Assembly (NCBI GenBank): GCA_035560815.1
Contig: DATMYR010000080.1
Location: 1-64,000 of the forward strand
Source: UBA5314 sp035560815
Lineage (GTDB): Bacteria; Bacillota; Syntrophomonadia; Syntrophomonadales; Syntrophomonadaceae
Reading direction: 5' to 3'
DNA: 64,000 bases
Position 1 is the first letter of the stretch; every line of letters starts with the position of its first letter. Under the pieces are notes generated by a model, which had not been told where the DNA came from, made no database searches, and saw nothing but the letters and a program-made list of their open reading frames with translations. This document shows positions 1 through 7,375 of the stretch, in pieces. The position numbers and the translations under genes are program-made.

Positions 1-365
1 GCCGCCTCAATCCTGGTAGGATCAAGATTATATGTAGCTTCCACTGGCTCCACCGGGACCGGCAGCGCTCCGCATTGGCTAATGGCCAGCCAGGTGGCAA
101 TATAAGTGTTGGCTGGCACAATCACTTCATCGCCTGGGCCAATACCATAGGCCCTGAGGATAAGGTGCAGAGCCTCCAGGCCATTGCCTACCCCGACGCA
201 ATACCGGGCCCCACAATCGGCGGCAAACTCCTCTTCAAAGGCTTCCACCTCCGAGCCCAGAATAAACCACCCTGAATGCATCACCCGCTCATAGGCCGCA
301 TCCAGGTCTTCCTTTAACTCCAGATAGGCAGCTTTCAAATCCAGAAAGGGTATATTAGTTCTCAT
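1..365 (-). CDS. DegT/DnrJ/EryC1 sugar aminotransferase, N-terminal part
   Basis: This is the first 121 codons of a PLP-dependent sugar aminotransferase; the rest lies beyond the left edge, so the PLP lysine cannot be seen. The start NIPFLDLKAAY is typical of the DegT/DnrJ/EryC1/StrS family, as are the GNGLEAL segment (residues 60-66) and VIVPANTYIATW (81-92). The ATG overlaps the end of the GtrA-like gene by 11 bp, so the two are probably cotranscribed. With rmlA, rmlB and an FdtA-like ketoisomerase upstream, it most likely aminates C-3 of a dTDP-3-keto-6-deoxyhexose, as FdtB or QdtB does. That specificity is inferred from neighbours, not from its own residues. Confidence 0.9.
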   Translation of the reverse strand, partial: MRTNIPFLDLKAAYLELKEDLDAAYERVMHSGWFILGSEVEAFEEEFAADCGARYCVGVGNGLEALHLILRAYGIGPGDEVIVPANTYIATWLAISQCGALPVPVEPVEATYNLDPTRIEA

Positions 366-771
366 CTTTCCCACCCCTGAAAGAGACGCTGGTCGGTCTC
401 TTAATAATGAATTTACTCAAGACGAAAGTCACCGGCAGGCTGATGACAATTACCACCAGCGGGGCCAGTAGTTTATTCATAGCCAAAAGGTCGACACATA
501 TATACAGGATTGCTATGCCCAACAGGTATTGGACGATATATACCACCGGGTATTGAAGGAACTTGAACAGGGATACCGGTTCTTTGAAAACCAACCGGCT
601 GTTCAGGTAATAGGACAAAGCGATGCCCAATACGTAAGCCAGACTATAGGAGAGCTTATACGACATCAGGTGGAGAAAAAGAACGTACAGGATATACGTG
701 AGAAGGGTATTAGCCGCTCCACAAACCAGAAACATGGCATACTCTCTTATATTCGCTCTAGTGTATCTCAT
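355..771 (-). CDS. GtrA-like four-helix membrane protein
   Basis: A 138-residue, very hydrophobic protein with four predicted membrane helices and a positively charged end, the layout of the GtrA/PF04138 family. Members are thought to help flip or present undecaprenyl-linked sugars and are usually encoded beside a GtrB-type GT2 transferase, as here. The start overlaps the end of the GT2 gene by 14 bp and the stop overlaps the aminotransferase start, so translation is probably coupled. Substrate unknown. The family call rests on length, topology, the YALGIALSYYLNS-like middle segment and context. Confidence 0.85.
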   Translation of the reverse strand: MRYTRANIREYAMFLVCGAANTLLTYILYVLFLHLMSYKLSYSLAYVLGIALSYYLNSRLVFKEPVSLFKFLQYPVVYIVQYLLGIAILYICVDLLAMNKLLAPLVVIVISLPVTFVLSKFIIKRPTSVSFRGGKDEN

Positions 772-1681
772 CGATCACATATTCCGGTCGCTTGTTGACT
801 TCATCAAATATTCGCCACAGATATTCGCCGATGACGCCCAGCATAATAATAACCAGTCCCAATAAGAACGATATTAGGGCTGCCAGTGTGGCAAATCCCG
901 GCACCGGGATATGGTGCAGGAAGGCATCTCCGACCACTACCATACCATAGACAAAACTAAGTACGGCTACCAGCCCCCCGGTTATGGAAACCAATCGAAT
1001 CGGCACTACCGAAAACCCAAGAATCGAATCTAACAGGTAGGTGACCTTCTTGGCCATGGTCCAGCGGGATTTGCCATGTTTTCTTTCCCGGCGCTGGTAA
1101 TAGATTTTTTCCGGCTGAAAGCCCAGCCAGTAGGCAAACAGGCTGATATTGATATTCTTTCCGCTCTGCTGCAGGTGCGGTAAGAGCAGGCTGTCCATCA
1201 AGGCTAGATCGAAGCCCCCGGCTGGATAATCGGGAACCACTGCCCAACGAAGAATTCGGTAATACAGGCGGGCGAACATTTTGCTTACCAGCGGGTCCTG
1301 GCGCGACTCCCGCACGCAGATAATGAATTTATCTCCGGCCAGCCATTTATCAGCCATCTCTATGAGTAATTCCGGTGGATCCTGTAAATCGGCGGCCAGC
1401 ATGCTGAAACAATCCCCGCTGACAAATTGCAGGCCGGTTTTTACTGCATGAATAGCACCAAAATTGCGGGCCAGTTTAATGATTTTGGTGCTGGGTCGCT
1501 GTTCTTTGATCTTTAGTAATTCCTGCAAAGAATGGTCGCCGGAGCCATCATCCACGAAGATCAGTTCCAATGCTATATCCCTGACCAGCAGTTGTTCCTC
1601 AACCTTGCATAGTTCATGAAACAGGTCAGGCAGAGATTCCTCATTGTAATAAACCGGAATTACTATGGAAAGTTTCTTCAT
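758..1681 (-). CDS. Membrane-anchored GT2 glycosyltransferase (GtrB/DPM1-like)
   Basis: 307 residues. The N-terminal GT-A domain opens with SIVIPVYYNEE, has the nucleotide-sugar site VDDGSGDHS (residues 43-51) and ADLQDPPE (97-104), and the QRRER...GKSRW acceptor segment (196-207). Two C-terminal membrane helices follow (about 228-250 and 262-288). This is the usual build of polyprenyl-phosphate glycosyltransferases such as GtrB, which move a sugar from an NDP carrier to undecaprenyl phosphate at the inner face of the membrane. The ATG overlaps the preceding stop as ATGA, and the GtrA-like partner follows. The transferred sugar is not predictable; the cassette suggests a dTDP-amino-sugar. Confidence 0.9.
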   Translation of the reverse strand: MKKLSIVIPVYYNEESLPDLFHELCKVEEQLLVRDIALELIFVDDGSGDHSLQELLKIKEQRPSTKIIKLARNFGAIHAVKTGLQFVSGDCFSMLAADLQDPPELLIEMADKWLAGDKFIICVRESRQDPLVSKMFARLYYRILRWAVVPDYPAGGFDLALMDSLLLPHLQQSGKNINISLFAYWLGFQPEKIYYQRRERKHGKSRWTMAKKVTYLLDSILGFSVVPIRLVSITGGLVAVLSFVYGMVVVGDAFLHHIPVPGFATLAALISFLLGLVIIMLGVIGEYLWRIFDEVNKRPEYVIDEIH

Positions 1682-2397
1682 TCCAAATGTCTCCTAAATA
1701 CGGCCGGAGTGCCTATGACCATGGTCTTTTCTGCAACATCTTTAGTAACCACCGACTCTGCTCCCACGATGGCGTCTTTGTGGATGACAATGCCGGGAAG
1801 CAGCATAGCGCCTCCACCTACGGCGGCCCCGTCTTCGATGGTTGGTCCTTTAACCCTGGCTTCATCATAGCCCAGCTTACCGATGGCGTTATCGTTGGTG
1901 CTTCCCACACAGACGCTGATAAAGACATTGTTTCCTATCCTGCAATTTCCGGTGATATGTGTGGAATCCATAATCTTCGTATTGTCACCCACATCAGTGG
2001 CATAATTGATCGTAACATAACGGCTCAAGATACAATTGGAGCCGATCCGGCATCGCTCCCTGATCGAAGCCCCATCGCCAATTAATGTATTCTCGCCAAT
2101 TTCTACTTCATAATAAATCACTGCATTGGGCCCAATATTACAGTTGCTGCCAATGCGTATATATTCGCGGTATTCAGGCTTTCTAGCCAGTGCCGCCCCT
2201 TTAGGAACTTTGCCGATATAGGTTCCTGGGAATACCTCCACATTATCGCCGATTTCAACACCGCTTTCGATCACCACAAACGGATGAATCACCACGTTGT
2301 TCCCCAGGCGAACCCCTCTCCTGACAACGGCAAACTCCTTGATATCTACATTATTTCCAATGTCTTCTGTCTCCACAACGGCCAGGGCATTGATCAA
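1678..2397 (-). CDS. Left-handed beta-helix (hexapeptide) N-acetyltransferase
   Basis: About 239 residues built almost entirely of hexapeptide repeats ([LIV]GxxxX), the left-handed beta-helix of CoA-dependent acyltransferases. I chose the TTG at 2397 over the ATG at 2454. The TTG follows an AAAGGGGA ribosome site directly after the FdtA-like stop and gives the usual start INALAVVE, while the upstream ATG would force a 44-bp overlap and lacks a good ribosome site. In dTDP-Fuc3NAc and dTDP-Qui3NAc pathways a protein of this kind (FdtC/QdtC) acetylates the 3-amino group. That role is inferred from context; a serine- or sugar-O-acetyltransferase cannot be excluded. Confidence 0.8.
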   Translation of the reverse strand: MINALAVVETEDIGNNVDIKEFAVVRRGVRLGNNVVIHPFVVIESGVEIGDNVEVFPGTYIGKVPKGAALARKPEYREYIRIGSNCNIGPNAVIYYEVEIGENTLIGDGASIRERCRIGSNCILSRYVTINYATDVGDNTKIMDSTHITGNCRIGNNVFISVCVGSTNDNAIGKLGYDEARVKGPTIEDGAAVGGGAMLLPGIVIHKDAIVGAESVVTKDVAEKTMVIGTPAVFRRHLE

Positions 2398-2410
2398 AAC
2401 AACATCCCCT

Positions 2411-2821
2411 TTACTCTTTCCTGCAGGTTTTGATTTCTTCAAGGAATTCATCATATTTTCTTATGTAATCCTTTTCCTCGTACACATCACTGGCCAGGGC
2501 TAGCAGCACGCAATCGGGAGAGAAATCATTCATTTCGTGCCATACCAACCGGTCCACCAGGAGGCCCTGTGAGGCTTTATCCATGTGGACCAAGGCCTTT
2601 TCCGTCCCGTCATCCAGCAGGATCTTACAACTCCCGTGAATGCACACTAACACTTGCCTCAGGGTCTTATGCGCATGCATGCCCCTGCGAACCTTTTCTA
2701 ATGTATTAAAAATATAGTAAACCCTTTTCATGGAAAAGGGTATATCCGCCTGTTCTTCAATGGCGATCAAAGATCCCCGCTCATCTCCATGAACCTTGAA
2801 TTCATAGGTCTGAATTTCCAC
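2411..2821 (-). CDS. dTDP-4-keto-6-deoxyglucose 3,4-ketoisomerase (FdtA/QdtA-type cupin)
   Basis: A 136-residue single-domain cupin. The core RRGMHAHKTLRQVLVC places His49 and His51 where the FdtA/QdtA family has its catalytic pair, followed by GSCKILLDDG. The family converts dTDP-4-keto-6-deoxyglucose to the 3-keto isomer, the substrate for the aminotransferase. Whether the product is the galacto (Fuc3N, FdtA) or gluco (Qui3N, QdtA) epimer cannot be told from what I see. The GTG start at 2821 has an AAGGGG ribosome site just after the rmlB stop. rmlA and rmlB upstream supply its substrate. Confidence 0.87.
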   Translation of the reverse strand: MEIQTYEFKVHGDERGSLIAIEEQADIPFSMKRVYYIFNTLEKVRRGMHAHKTLRQVLVCIHGSCKILLDDGTEKALVHMDKASQGLLVDRLVWHEMNDFSPDCVLLALASDVYEEKDYIRKYDEFLEEIKTCRKE

Positions 2822-2835
2822 TCAACTACCCCTTA

Positions 2836-3894
2836 TCAACACTGGTGTGTTTGGTAATGCTTTAGATACCATTGCACGGTCTTAATAATCCCACTCTCAA
2901 AATCTTCCTGGGCTTTCCAGCCCAGCTGTTTTTCCATTTTGCCCGCATCAATGGCATAGCGCCAATCATGCCCGGGGCGGTCGTTAACGAAGGTAATTAA
3001 TTCGGCATAGGAGCCGATCTTAGAGTCTTTCTTGCCCTCTACTGCCAATCTATCAAGCATTTCGCAAATAATCCGGGCGATAGTCAGATTTTCCCGCTCA
3101 TTCCGGCCTCCGATATTATAGCTTTCCCCACTTTTCCCCTGATGGAAAACCAGGTCAATTCCTTTGCAGTGATCCAGTACATAAACCCAGTCTCTGATAT
3201 TGCGGCCATCGCCGTAAATGGGCACCGGCTCCCGTGCCAGTGCTTTTCTTATTATGGTGGGAATCAATTTCTCGTCATGCTGCTTGGGTCCGTAGTTGTT
3301 GGAACAATTACTTGTCACCACATTCATGCCGTAAGTATGATAATAACACCGAACAATAAAATCAGAGCTGGCTTTACTGGCACTATAGGGGCTGTTGGGA
3401 GCATAGGGGCTGTCCTCGCTGAACAGGCCGGATTCTCCCAGGGAGCCATAGACCTCATCAGTTGATATATGATGGAAACGGCTCGCATCATATCCGGCTC
3501 GGCACTGGTGGGGTCCATCCATCCAATAACGTCGGGCCACATCCAGGAGAGTAAACGTGCCATTAATATTAGTTTTGATAAATACATCCGGGCCGTTGAT
3601 GGAATTGTCTACATGGGATTCTGCAGCAAAATGTATGACGCCCCGGAGGTCATACTCCCTAAAGAGGTCCTCTAATAGTTCCCGGTTGCCGATATCACCG
3701 AGGATGAATTTGTAGCGGGGATGATTCTCCACTTCCCGTAAGTTATCCAAATTCCCTGCATAGCTCAAATTGTCCAGGTTTATAACCCGGTATCCAGGGT
3801 GCTTCTCTATAAAATAGGGAATGAAATTCGAACCGATAAAACCTGCCCCGCCAGTAACCAGAATACTGACTGGCCGGGAATTTTCACCATCCAT
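2836..3894 (-). CDS. rmlB: dTDP-glucose 4,6-dehydratase
   Basis: An extended short-chain dehydrogenase of about 352 residues that makes dTDP-4-keto-6-deoxyglucose from dTDP-glucose with bound NAD. Visible are the Rossmann glycine motif GGAGFIG (15-21), the STDEVYG active-site segment and the YSASKASSD catalytic Tyr-Lys motif, plus the SNNYGPKQ segment typical of RmlB. I chose the ATG at 3894 because AAGGAG lies nine bases upstream; the reading frame extends 12 codons further without a better site. A long repeat-containing gap separates it from rmlA. It feeds the FdtA-like ketoisomerase that follows. Confidence 0.95.
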   Translation of the reverse strand: MDGENSRPVSILVTGGAGFIGSNFIPYFIEKHPGYRVINLDNLSYAGNLDNLREVENHPRYKFILGDIGNRELLEDLFREYDLRGVIHFAAESHVDNSINGPDVFIKTNINGTFTLLDVARRYWMDGPHQCRAGYDASRFHHISTDEVYGSLGESGLFSEDSPYAPNSPYSASKASSDFIVRCYYHTYGMNVVTSNCSNNYGPKQHDEKLIPTIIRKALAREPVPIYGDGRNIRDWVYVLDHCKGIDLVFHQGKSGESYNIGGRNERENLTIARIICEMLDRLAVEGKKDSKIGSYAELITFVNDRPGHDWRYAIDAGKMEKQLGWKAQEDFESGIIKTVQWYLKHYQTHQC

Positions 3895-3920
3895 CTTTCC
3901 TGACTCCTTGTATAAGGATT

Positions 3921-4095
3921 GGGGACACACCTTCCCCCGGATCTAGACTAGTCTACATGGCATAAAATATGTCTTGCAATATTTATTATCGGCACAATTA
4001 TCGCTAGCAGCGGTAAGGAATGTCCCCATGTGCCCGTCACACTTTTACTATAACCCTATATGCCTTTCTTGCAGGCGGGACACACCTTCCCCCGG
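3921..4095. repeat. 175-bp intergenic element, copy A
   Basis: Two boxes with the core GGGACACACCTTCCCCC lie at 3921-3937 and 4074-4093, and an inverted box GGTAAGGAATGTCCCC at 4012-4027. A second copy at 24417-24589 has the same three boxes at the same spacing and a recognisable interior (TATGxCTTGC, ATTTAT, then TAGC before the middle box, GCAGGCGG before the last). It lies in the rmlA-rmlB gap and has no ORF. The pattern suggests a dispersed non-coding element, perhaps REP/RAYT-related; function unknown. Confidence 0.75.
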
Positions 4096-4164
4096 ACTTT
4101 GACTACCCTTACGTCCAAAAGAACTAACAGATAGATACCTAAAGCGGATCTACGTTTAAACCCC

Positions 4165-4221
4165 TGCCGCCTACGGCGGCACCATGGGGACATTCCTCTC
4201 CCCAAGGGGAGGTGTGTCCCC
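4165..4221. repeat. Nested GGGGACA...TGTCCCC hairpin beside copy A
   Basis: A short hairpin GCCGCC/GGCGGC (4166-4180) is followed by a larger one with outer arms GGGGACA (4186-4192) and TGTCCCC (4215-4221) and inner arms CTCCCC (4198-4203) and GGGGAG (4206-4211). The outer ends echo the boxes of the adjacent 175-bp element. This looks like a REP-type palindrome. There is no T-tract on either side, so it is a poor intrinsic terminator, though it could stabilise or attenuate the rmlA-rmlB transcript. Confidence 0.6.
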
Positions 4222-4226
4222 AAACC

Positions 4227-5111
4227 TTATATTGGCTTATTAAAATCGCCTCTGGCAATCTCCAGGAGATACTGTCCATAATCATTTTTCTGCAGGGGCT
4301 CAGCCAGCGCGATCAGCTCTTCCCTGCTGATCCACTTCAAATAATAAGCGATTTCCTCCAGGCAGGCCACCTTGAACCCCTGACGGTTCTGTAAGGTTTC
4401 AATAAACAGTGCCGCTTGCTGGAGGGCTTCGAAGGTGCCAGTATCCAACCAGGCAAACCCCCGGCCCAGTAGTTCAACCTGGAGCTGGTTTTTCTCCAGA
4501 TATATGCGATTAAGATCAGTAATTTCTAATTCGCCCCGTTTCGAGGGCTTCAGGCTTTTCGCCCGTTCAACCACCTGGTTGTCATAAAAATACAGTCCGG
4601 TTACCGCATAATTGGATTTCGGGTGGGCGGGTTTCTCTTCCAGAGATAAGACCTGCTGCTTATCATCAAATTCAACGATACCAAAACGGGTGGGATCCTT
4701 GACCCGGTAAGCGAAGACTGTGGCCCCTTCCTGGCGGGCGGCTACCCGGCGCAGCAGGGCGGTAAATCCGGGCCCGTAAAATATGTTATCACCTAGAACC
4801 ATGGCCGCCCGGTCCCGACCGATAAACTTTTCGCCAATAATGAAGGCCTGGGCCAATCCATCCGGTGATGGCTGTACGGCATAAGATATCGATAATCCCA
4901 ACTGGCGCCCATCGCCCAAAAGGGTTTCAAAACGCTGAATGTCTTCGGGGGTTGAAATAATAAGAATATCTTGAATTTGAGCCAGCATCAATACCGACAA
5001 GGGATAGTAAATCATGGGCTTATCATATACAGGCAGCAGCTGCTTGGAAATACACTGGGTAAGAGGATAGAGGCGGGTTCCACTCCCACCTGCCAGAATA
5101 ATTCCTTTCAT
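4227..5111 (-). CDS. rmlA: Glucose-1-phosphate thymidylyltransferase
   Basis: 294 residues, the usual RmlA length. It makes dTDP-glucose from glucose-1-phosphate and dTTP, the first step of the sugar cassette. The signature GGSGTRLYPLT starts at residue 8, KQLLPVYDKPMIYYPLS follows, and VLGDNIFYG holds the metal-binding aspartate; EEKPAHPKSNYAVTGLYFYD is also typical. I chose the ATG at 5111, where the family start MKGIILAGG begins; the frame runs seven codons further upstream. It is followed by a repeat-filled gap before rmlB, so the two may be separately expressed or processed. Confidence 0.95.
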   Translation of the reverse strand: MKGIILAGGSGTRLYPLTQCISKQLLPVYDKPMIYYPLSVLMLAQIQDILIISTPEDIQRFETLLGDGRQLGLSISYAVQPSPDGLAQAFIIGEKFIGRDRAAMVLGDNIFYGPGFTALLRRVAARQEGATVFAYRVKDPTRFGIVEFDDKQQVLSLEEKPAHPKSNYAVTGLYFYDNQVVERAKSLKPSKRGELEITDLNRIYLEKNQLQVELLGRGFAWLDTGTFEALQQAALFIETLQNRQGFKVACLEEIAYYLKWISREELIALAEPLQKNDYGQYLLEIARGDFNKPI

Positions 5112-5143
5112 GGGTAAACGACCTTTCCGCATCGTAAATCAAA

Positions 5144-5194
5144 GGGGGACAGTTTTCGCTGTTCCAACTCGTCAGAACAGCGAGAACCGTCCCC
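5144..5194. repeat. GGGGAC...GTCCCC inverted repeat between lysS and rmlA
   Basis: Arms at 5145-5163 and 5176-5194 match at 17 of 19 positions around a 12-base loop; they begin GGGGACAGTT and end AACCGTCCCC. It lies between the lysS stop and the rmlA start on the minus strand. No run of T follows, so terminator function is doubtful. The ends match the other GGGGAC-type hairpins in this window. Confidence 0.75.
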
Positions 5195-5218
5195 TTGTTC
5201 CCTTGCTCTAACTTGTGC

Positions 5219-6697
5219 TTACTCCTTCACCGGCCTTAGAGTAGGAAACAGGATAACATCCCGAATCGAAGGAGATCCGGTAATCAACATAACCAGACGG
5301 TCAATGCCGATCCCCAGGCCGCCGGCGCTGGGCATTCCGTATTCCAGTGCTCTTATATAATCTTCATCCATCATGTGCGCTTCGCCATCTCCACTCTGGC
5401 GCTTTTCCACCTGTTTTTGAAAGCGCTGGCGCTGGTCCAGAGGATCATTTAATTCTGAGAAGGCGTTGGCGATCTCGCGCTGCATGATAAATAGTTCAAA
5501 GCGGTCAGTGAATTCAGGATTATCCTGACTGCGTTTAGCCAGGGGGGAGATGTCCACCGGATGTCCATAAATAAAGGTAGGCTGGACTAGATGCTCCTCG
5601 ACATAGTCTTCGAAAACCTGGTTGATAATTTCACCCCGGGAAGCAGTATTGTCCACTTTCATACCCAGAGAAGCAACTGCCTCCCGGGCCTGTTCAGGGC
5701 TGAGCAGGCTGTTGAAATCCAATCCGGTATATTCCCGAATGGCATCCAGCATAGCCACCCGTCTCCAGGGGGTAGTAAAATCCAGAGTCTGGTCTTCGAA
5801 ACCGACCTGCAGGCTGCCGTTTACCTTCTGGGCCACGCCAGCAATGAGGGTCTCAGTGAGACTCATCATATCCTGATAATCCGCATATGCCTGATAGATT
5901 TCCAGCATGGTGAATTCGGGATTGTGCCGGGTGGATATCCCTTCATTTCGGAAGCTGCGATTGATTTCATAGACTTTCTCCAGCCCCCCGACAATCAGAC
6001 GCTTCAAATACAGCTCCGGGGCTATGCGTAGATAAAGTTCCATATCCAGAGCATTGTGATGAGTGATGAACGGCCGGGCCGCAGCTCCACCAGGGATTGG
6101 CTGCATCATGGGGGTTTCAACCTCCAGGAATCCCTGCTCGTCCATGTAATTTCGTATTTCCTTAATGATACGGCTGCGCTTCACAAAGACTTCTTTCACT
6201 TCGGGATTCACGATCAGGTCTACATAACGCTGGCGATAGCGCAGCTCTACATCTTTAAGTCCATGCCATTTCTCAGGCAGGGGATGCAGGGATTTGCTCA
6301 AATAGGTCATGTCCCGCACATGAACACTGATTTCTCCCTTCTGGGTCTGGAATACCTCTCCTTCGACACCCAGAATGTCGCCCATATCCATCTTTTTGAA
6401 CAATTCATACTTCTCAATTCCCAGGTCGTCCTGTCGGAAATAAAGTTGAATGCTCCCGGATAAATCCTGGAGATTAGCAAAACCAGCCTTACCATGGCGG
6501 CGTTTAGACATCATGCGCCCCGCGATGTGTACGGTTTGTCCTTCCTGGTGCGAAAAATCATCTTTGATCTCTTGTGCCATAGCCGTGCGGACAAAGCGGC
6601 CCCCGAAGGGATCCATGCCCATATCCCGCAGCTCCTGAAGCTTTTCCAGGCGGACCTGCTTCAGTTCGTTGATATCCTGTTGTTCTTCATGTGTCAA
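5219..6697 (-). CDS. lysS: Lysyl-tRNA synthetase, class II
   Basis: 492 residues with an N-terminal OB-fold anticodon-binding domain (about 50-150) and a class II catalytic core. Motif 2 is visible as FRNEGISTRHNPEFTMLE and motif 3 as GGLGIGIDRLVML near the end; the MMQPIPGGAAARPF segment is typical of LysS. I chose TTG at 6697, which sits eight bases after a perfect AGGAGG. The frame extends 19 codons upstream to an ATG with no ribosome site. It charges tRNA-Lys and is probably cotranscribed with greA, which ends 37 bp upstream; greA-lysS pairing is common in Firmicutes. Confidence 0.95.
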   Translation of the reverse strand: MTHEEQQDINELKQVRLEKLQELRDMGMDPFGGRFVRTAMAQEIKDDFSHQEGQTVHIAGRMMSKRRHGKAGFANLQDLSGSIQLYFRQDDLGIEKYELFKKMDMGDILGVEGEVFQTQKGEISVHVRDMTYLSKSLHPLPEKWHGLKDVELRYRQRYVDLIVNPEVKEVFVKRSRIIKEIRNYMDEQGFLEVETPMMQPIPGGAAARPFITHHNALDMELYLRIAPELYLKRLIVGGLEKVYEINRSFRNEGISTRHNPEFTMLEIYQAYADYQDMMSLTETLIAGVAQKVNGSLQVGFEDQTLDFTTPWRRVAMLDAIREYTGLDFNSLLSPEQAREAVASLGMKVDNTASRGEIINQVFEDYVEEHLVQPTFIYGHPVDISPLAKRSQDNPEFTDRFELFIMQREIANAFSELNDPLDQRQRFQKQVEKRQSGDGEAHMMDEDYIRALEYGMPSAGGLGIGIDRLVMLITGSPSIRDVILFPTLRPVKE

Positions 6698-6734
6698 AAC
6701 CCAAACCTCCTGGGAAGGATTATTTACAAAATAT

Positions 6735-7214
6735 TTATCTTTCCACCTTAACAATCTTATACTTGATGAGGCCTACCGGAGCGTCCACTTCCACGACCGA
6801 ACCCACGGTCTTGCCCATTACCTGTTTGCCCACCGGAGATTCATCGGAAATTTTTCCGTCCCGCATTTTTGATTCCACGGAAGATACCAGGGTCACATGC
6901 ACCTGCCGCTTTGATTTCACTTCCAGGAGCGTTACCCGCGAACCCAGTGACACGATATCGGTGCGTATGTCGTTATCCTCCATGAGACGGGCGTTCTTCA
7001 GGGTCTTCTCCAGGGTTATGATGCGTCCCTCAATAAAGGCCTGCTCATTCTTGGCATCCTCATACTCGGAGTTCTCGGAAATGTCGCCAAAGGCTATGGC
7101 CTGTTTGATGCGCTCTGCCACCTCTTCCCGTTTAACCGATTTGAGGTATTCCAGGTCATTTTCCAGTTTGGTAAGGCCCTCCTTGGTTAGTAAAACCTCT
7201 TTTTCTTCTGCCAT
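6735..7214 (-). CDS. greA: Transcription elongation factor GreA
   Basis: 159 residues: an N-terminal coiled coil (about 10-75) carrying the acidic tip GDISENSEYEDAKNEQ, then a C-terminal FKBP-like domain ending GLIKYKIVKVER. GreA enters the RNA polymerase secondary channel and stimulates cleavage of backtracked transcripts; the DxxxxE tip is present. The ATG at 7214 has AGGAGAG seven bases upstream; a GTG five codons earlier would put that site inside the gene. It lies behind a perfect-consensus promoter and a leader hairpin, and is followed by lysS. Confidence 0.96.
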   Translation of the reverse strand: MAEEKEVLLTKEGLTKLENDLEYLKSVKREEVAERIKQAIAFGDISENSEYEDAKNEQAFIEGRIITLEKTLKNARLMEDNDIRTDIVSLGSRVTLLEVKSKRQVHVTLVSSVESKMRDGKISDESPVGKQVMGKTVGSVVEVDAPVGLIKYKIVKVER

Positions 7215-7242
7215 GAAATCTCTCCTCACATACGAAACTTAT

Positions 7243-7262
7243 AAAAGCGAGATGATTCTCGC
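7243..7262 (-). terminator. Possible attenuator hairpin in the greA leader
   Basis: On the minus strand GCGAGA-ATCA-TCTCGC is followed by TTTTAT. It sits about 30 bases before the greA ATG and about 80 bases after the predicted transcription start. A short stem with a T-rich tail inside a leader could cause partial termination. The stem is only six pairs, so this is tentative. Confidence 0.4.
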
Positions 7263-7346
7263 CTGCCACGTAGTCTCTCTCCTTTTTGCTGGGAAACACA
7301 TCTTTTTATATGCTTTTCTGCTCGATCCCCTTTCGTTCTTTAAGGT

Positions 7347-7375
7347 ATTATAAAAAGCTCAAAAGGCCTTGTCAA
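7347..7375 (-). promoter_or_regulatory. Consensus sigma-A promoter for greA-lysS
   Basis: On the minus strand TTGACA (7375-7370), exactly 17 bases, then TATAAT (7352-7347): both hexamers are perfect. It reads toward greA, giving a leader of roughly 125 nt. The -35 hexamer lies within the last codons of the preceding hypothetical gene. Confidence 0.9.
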
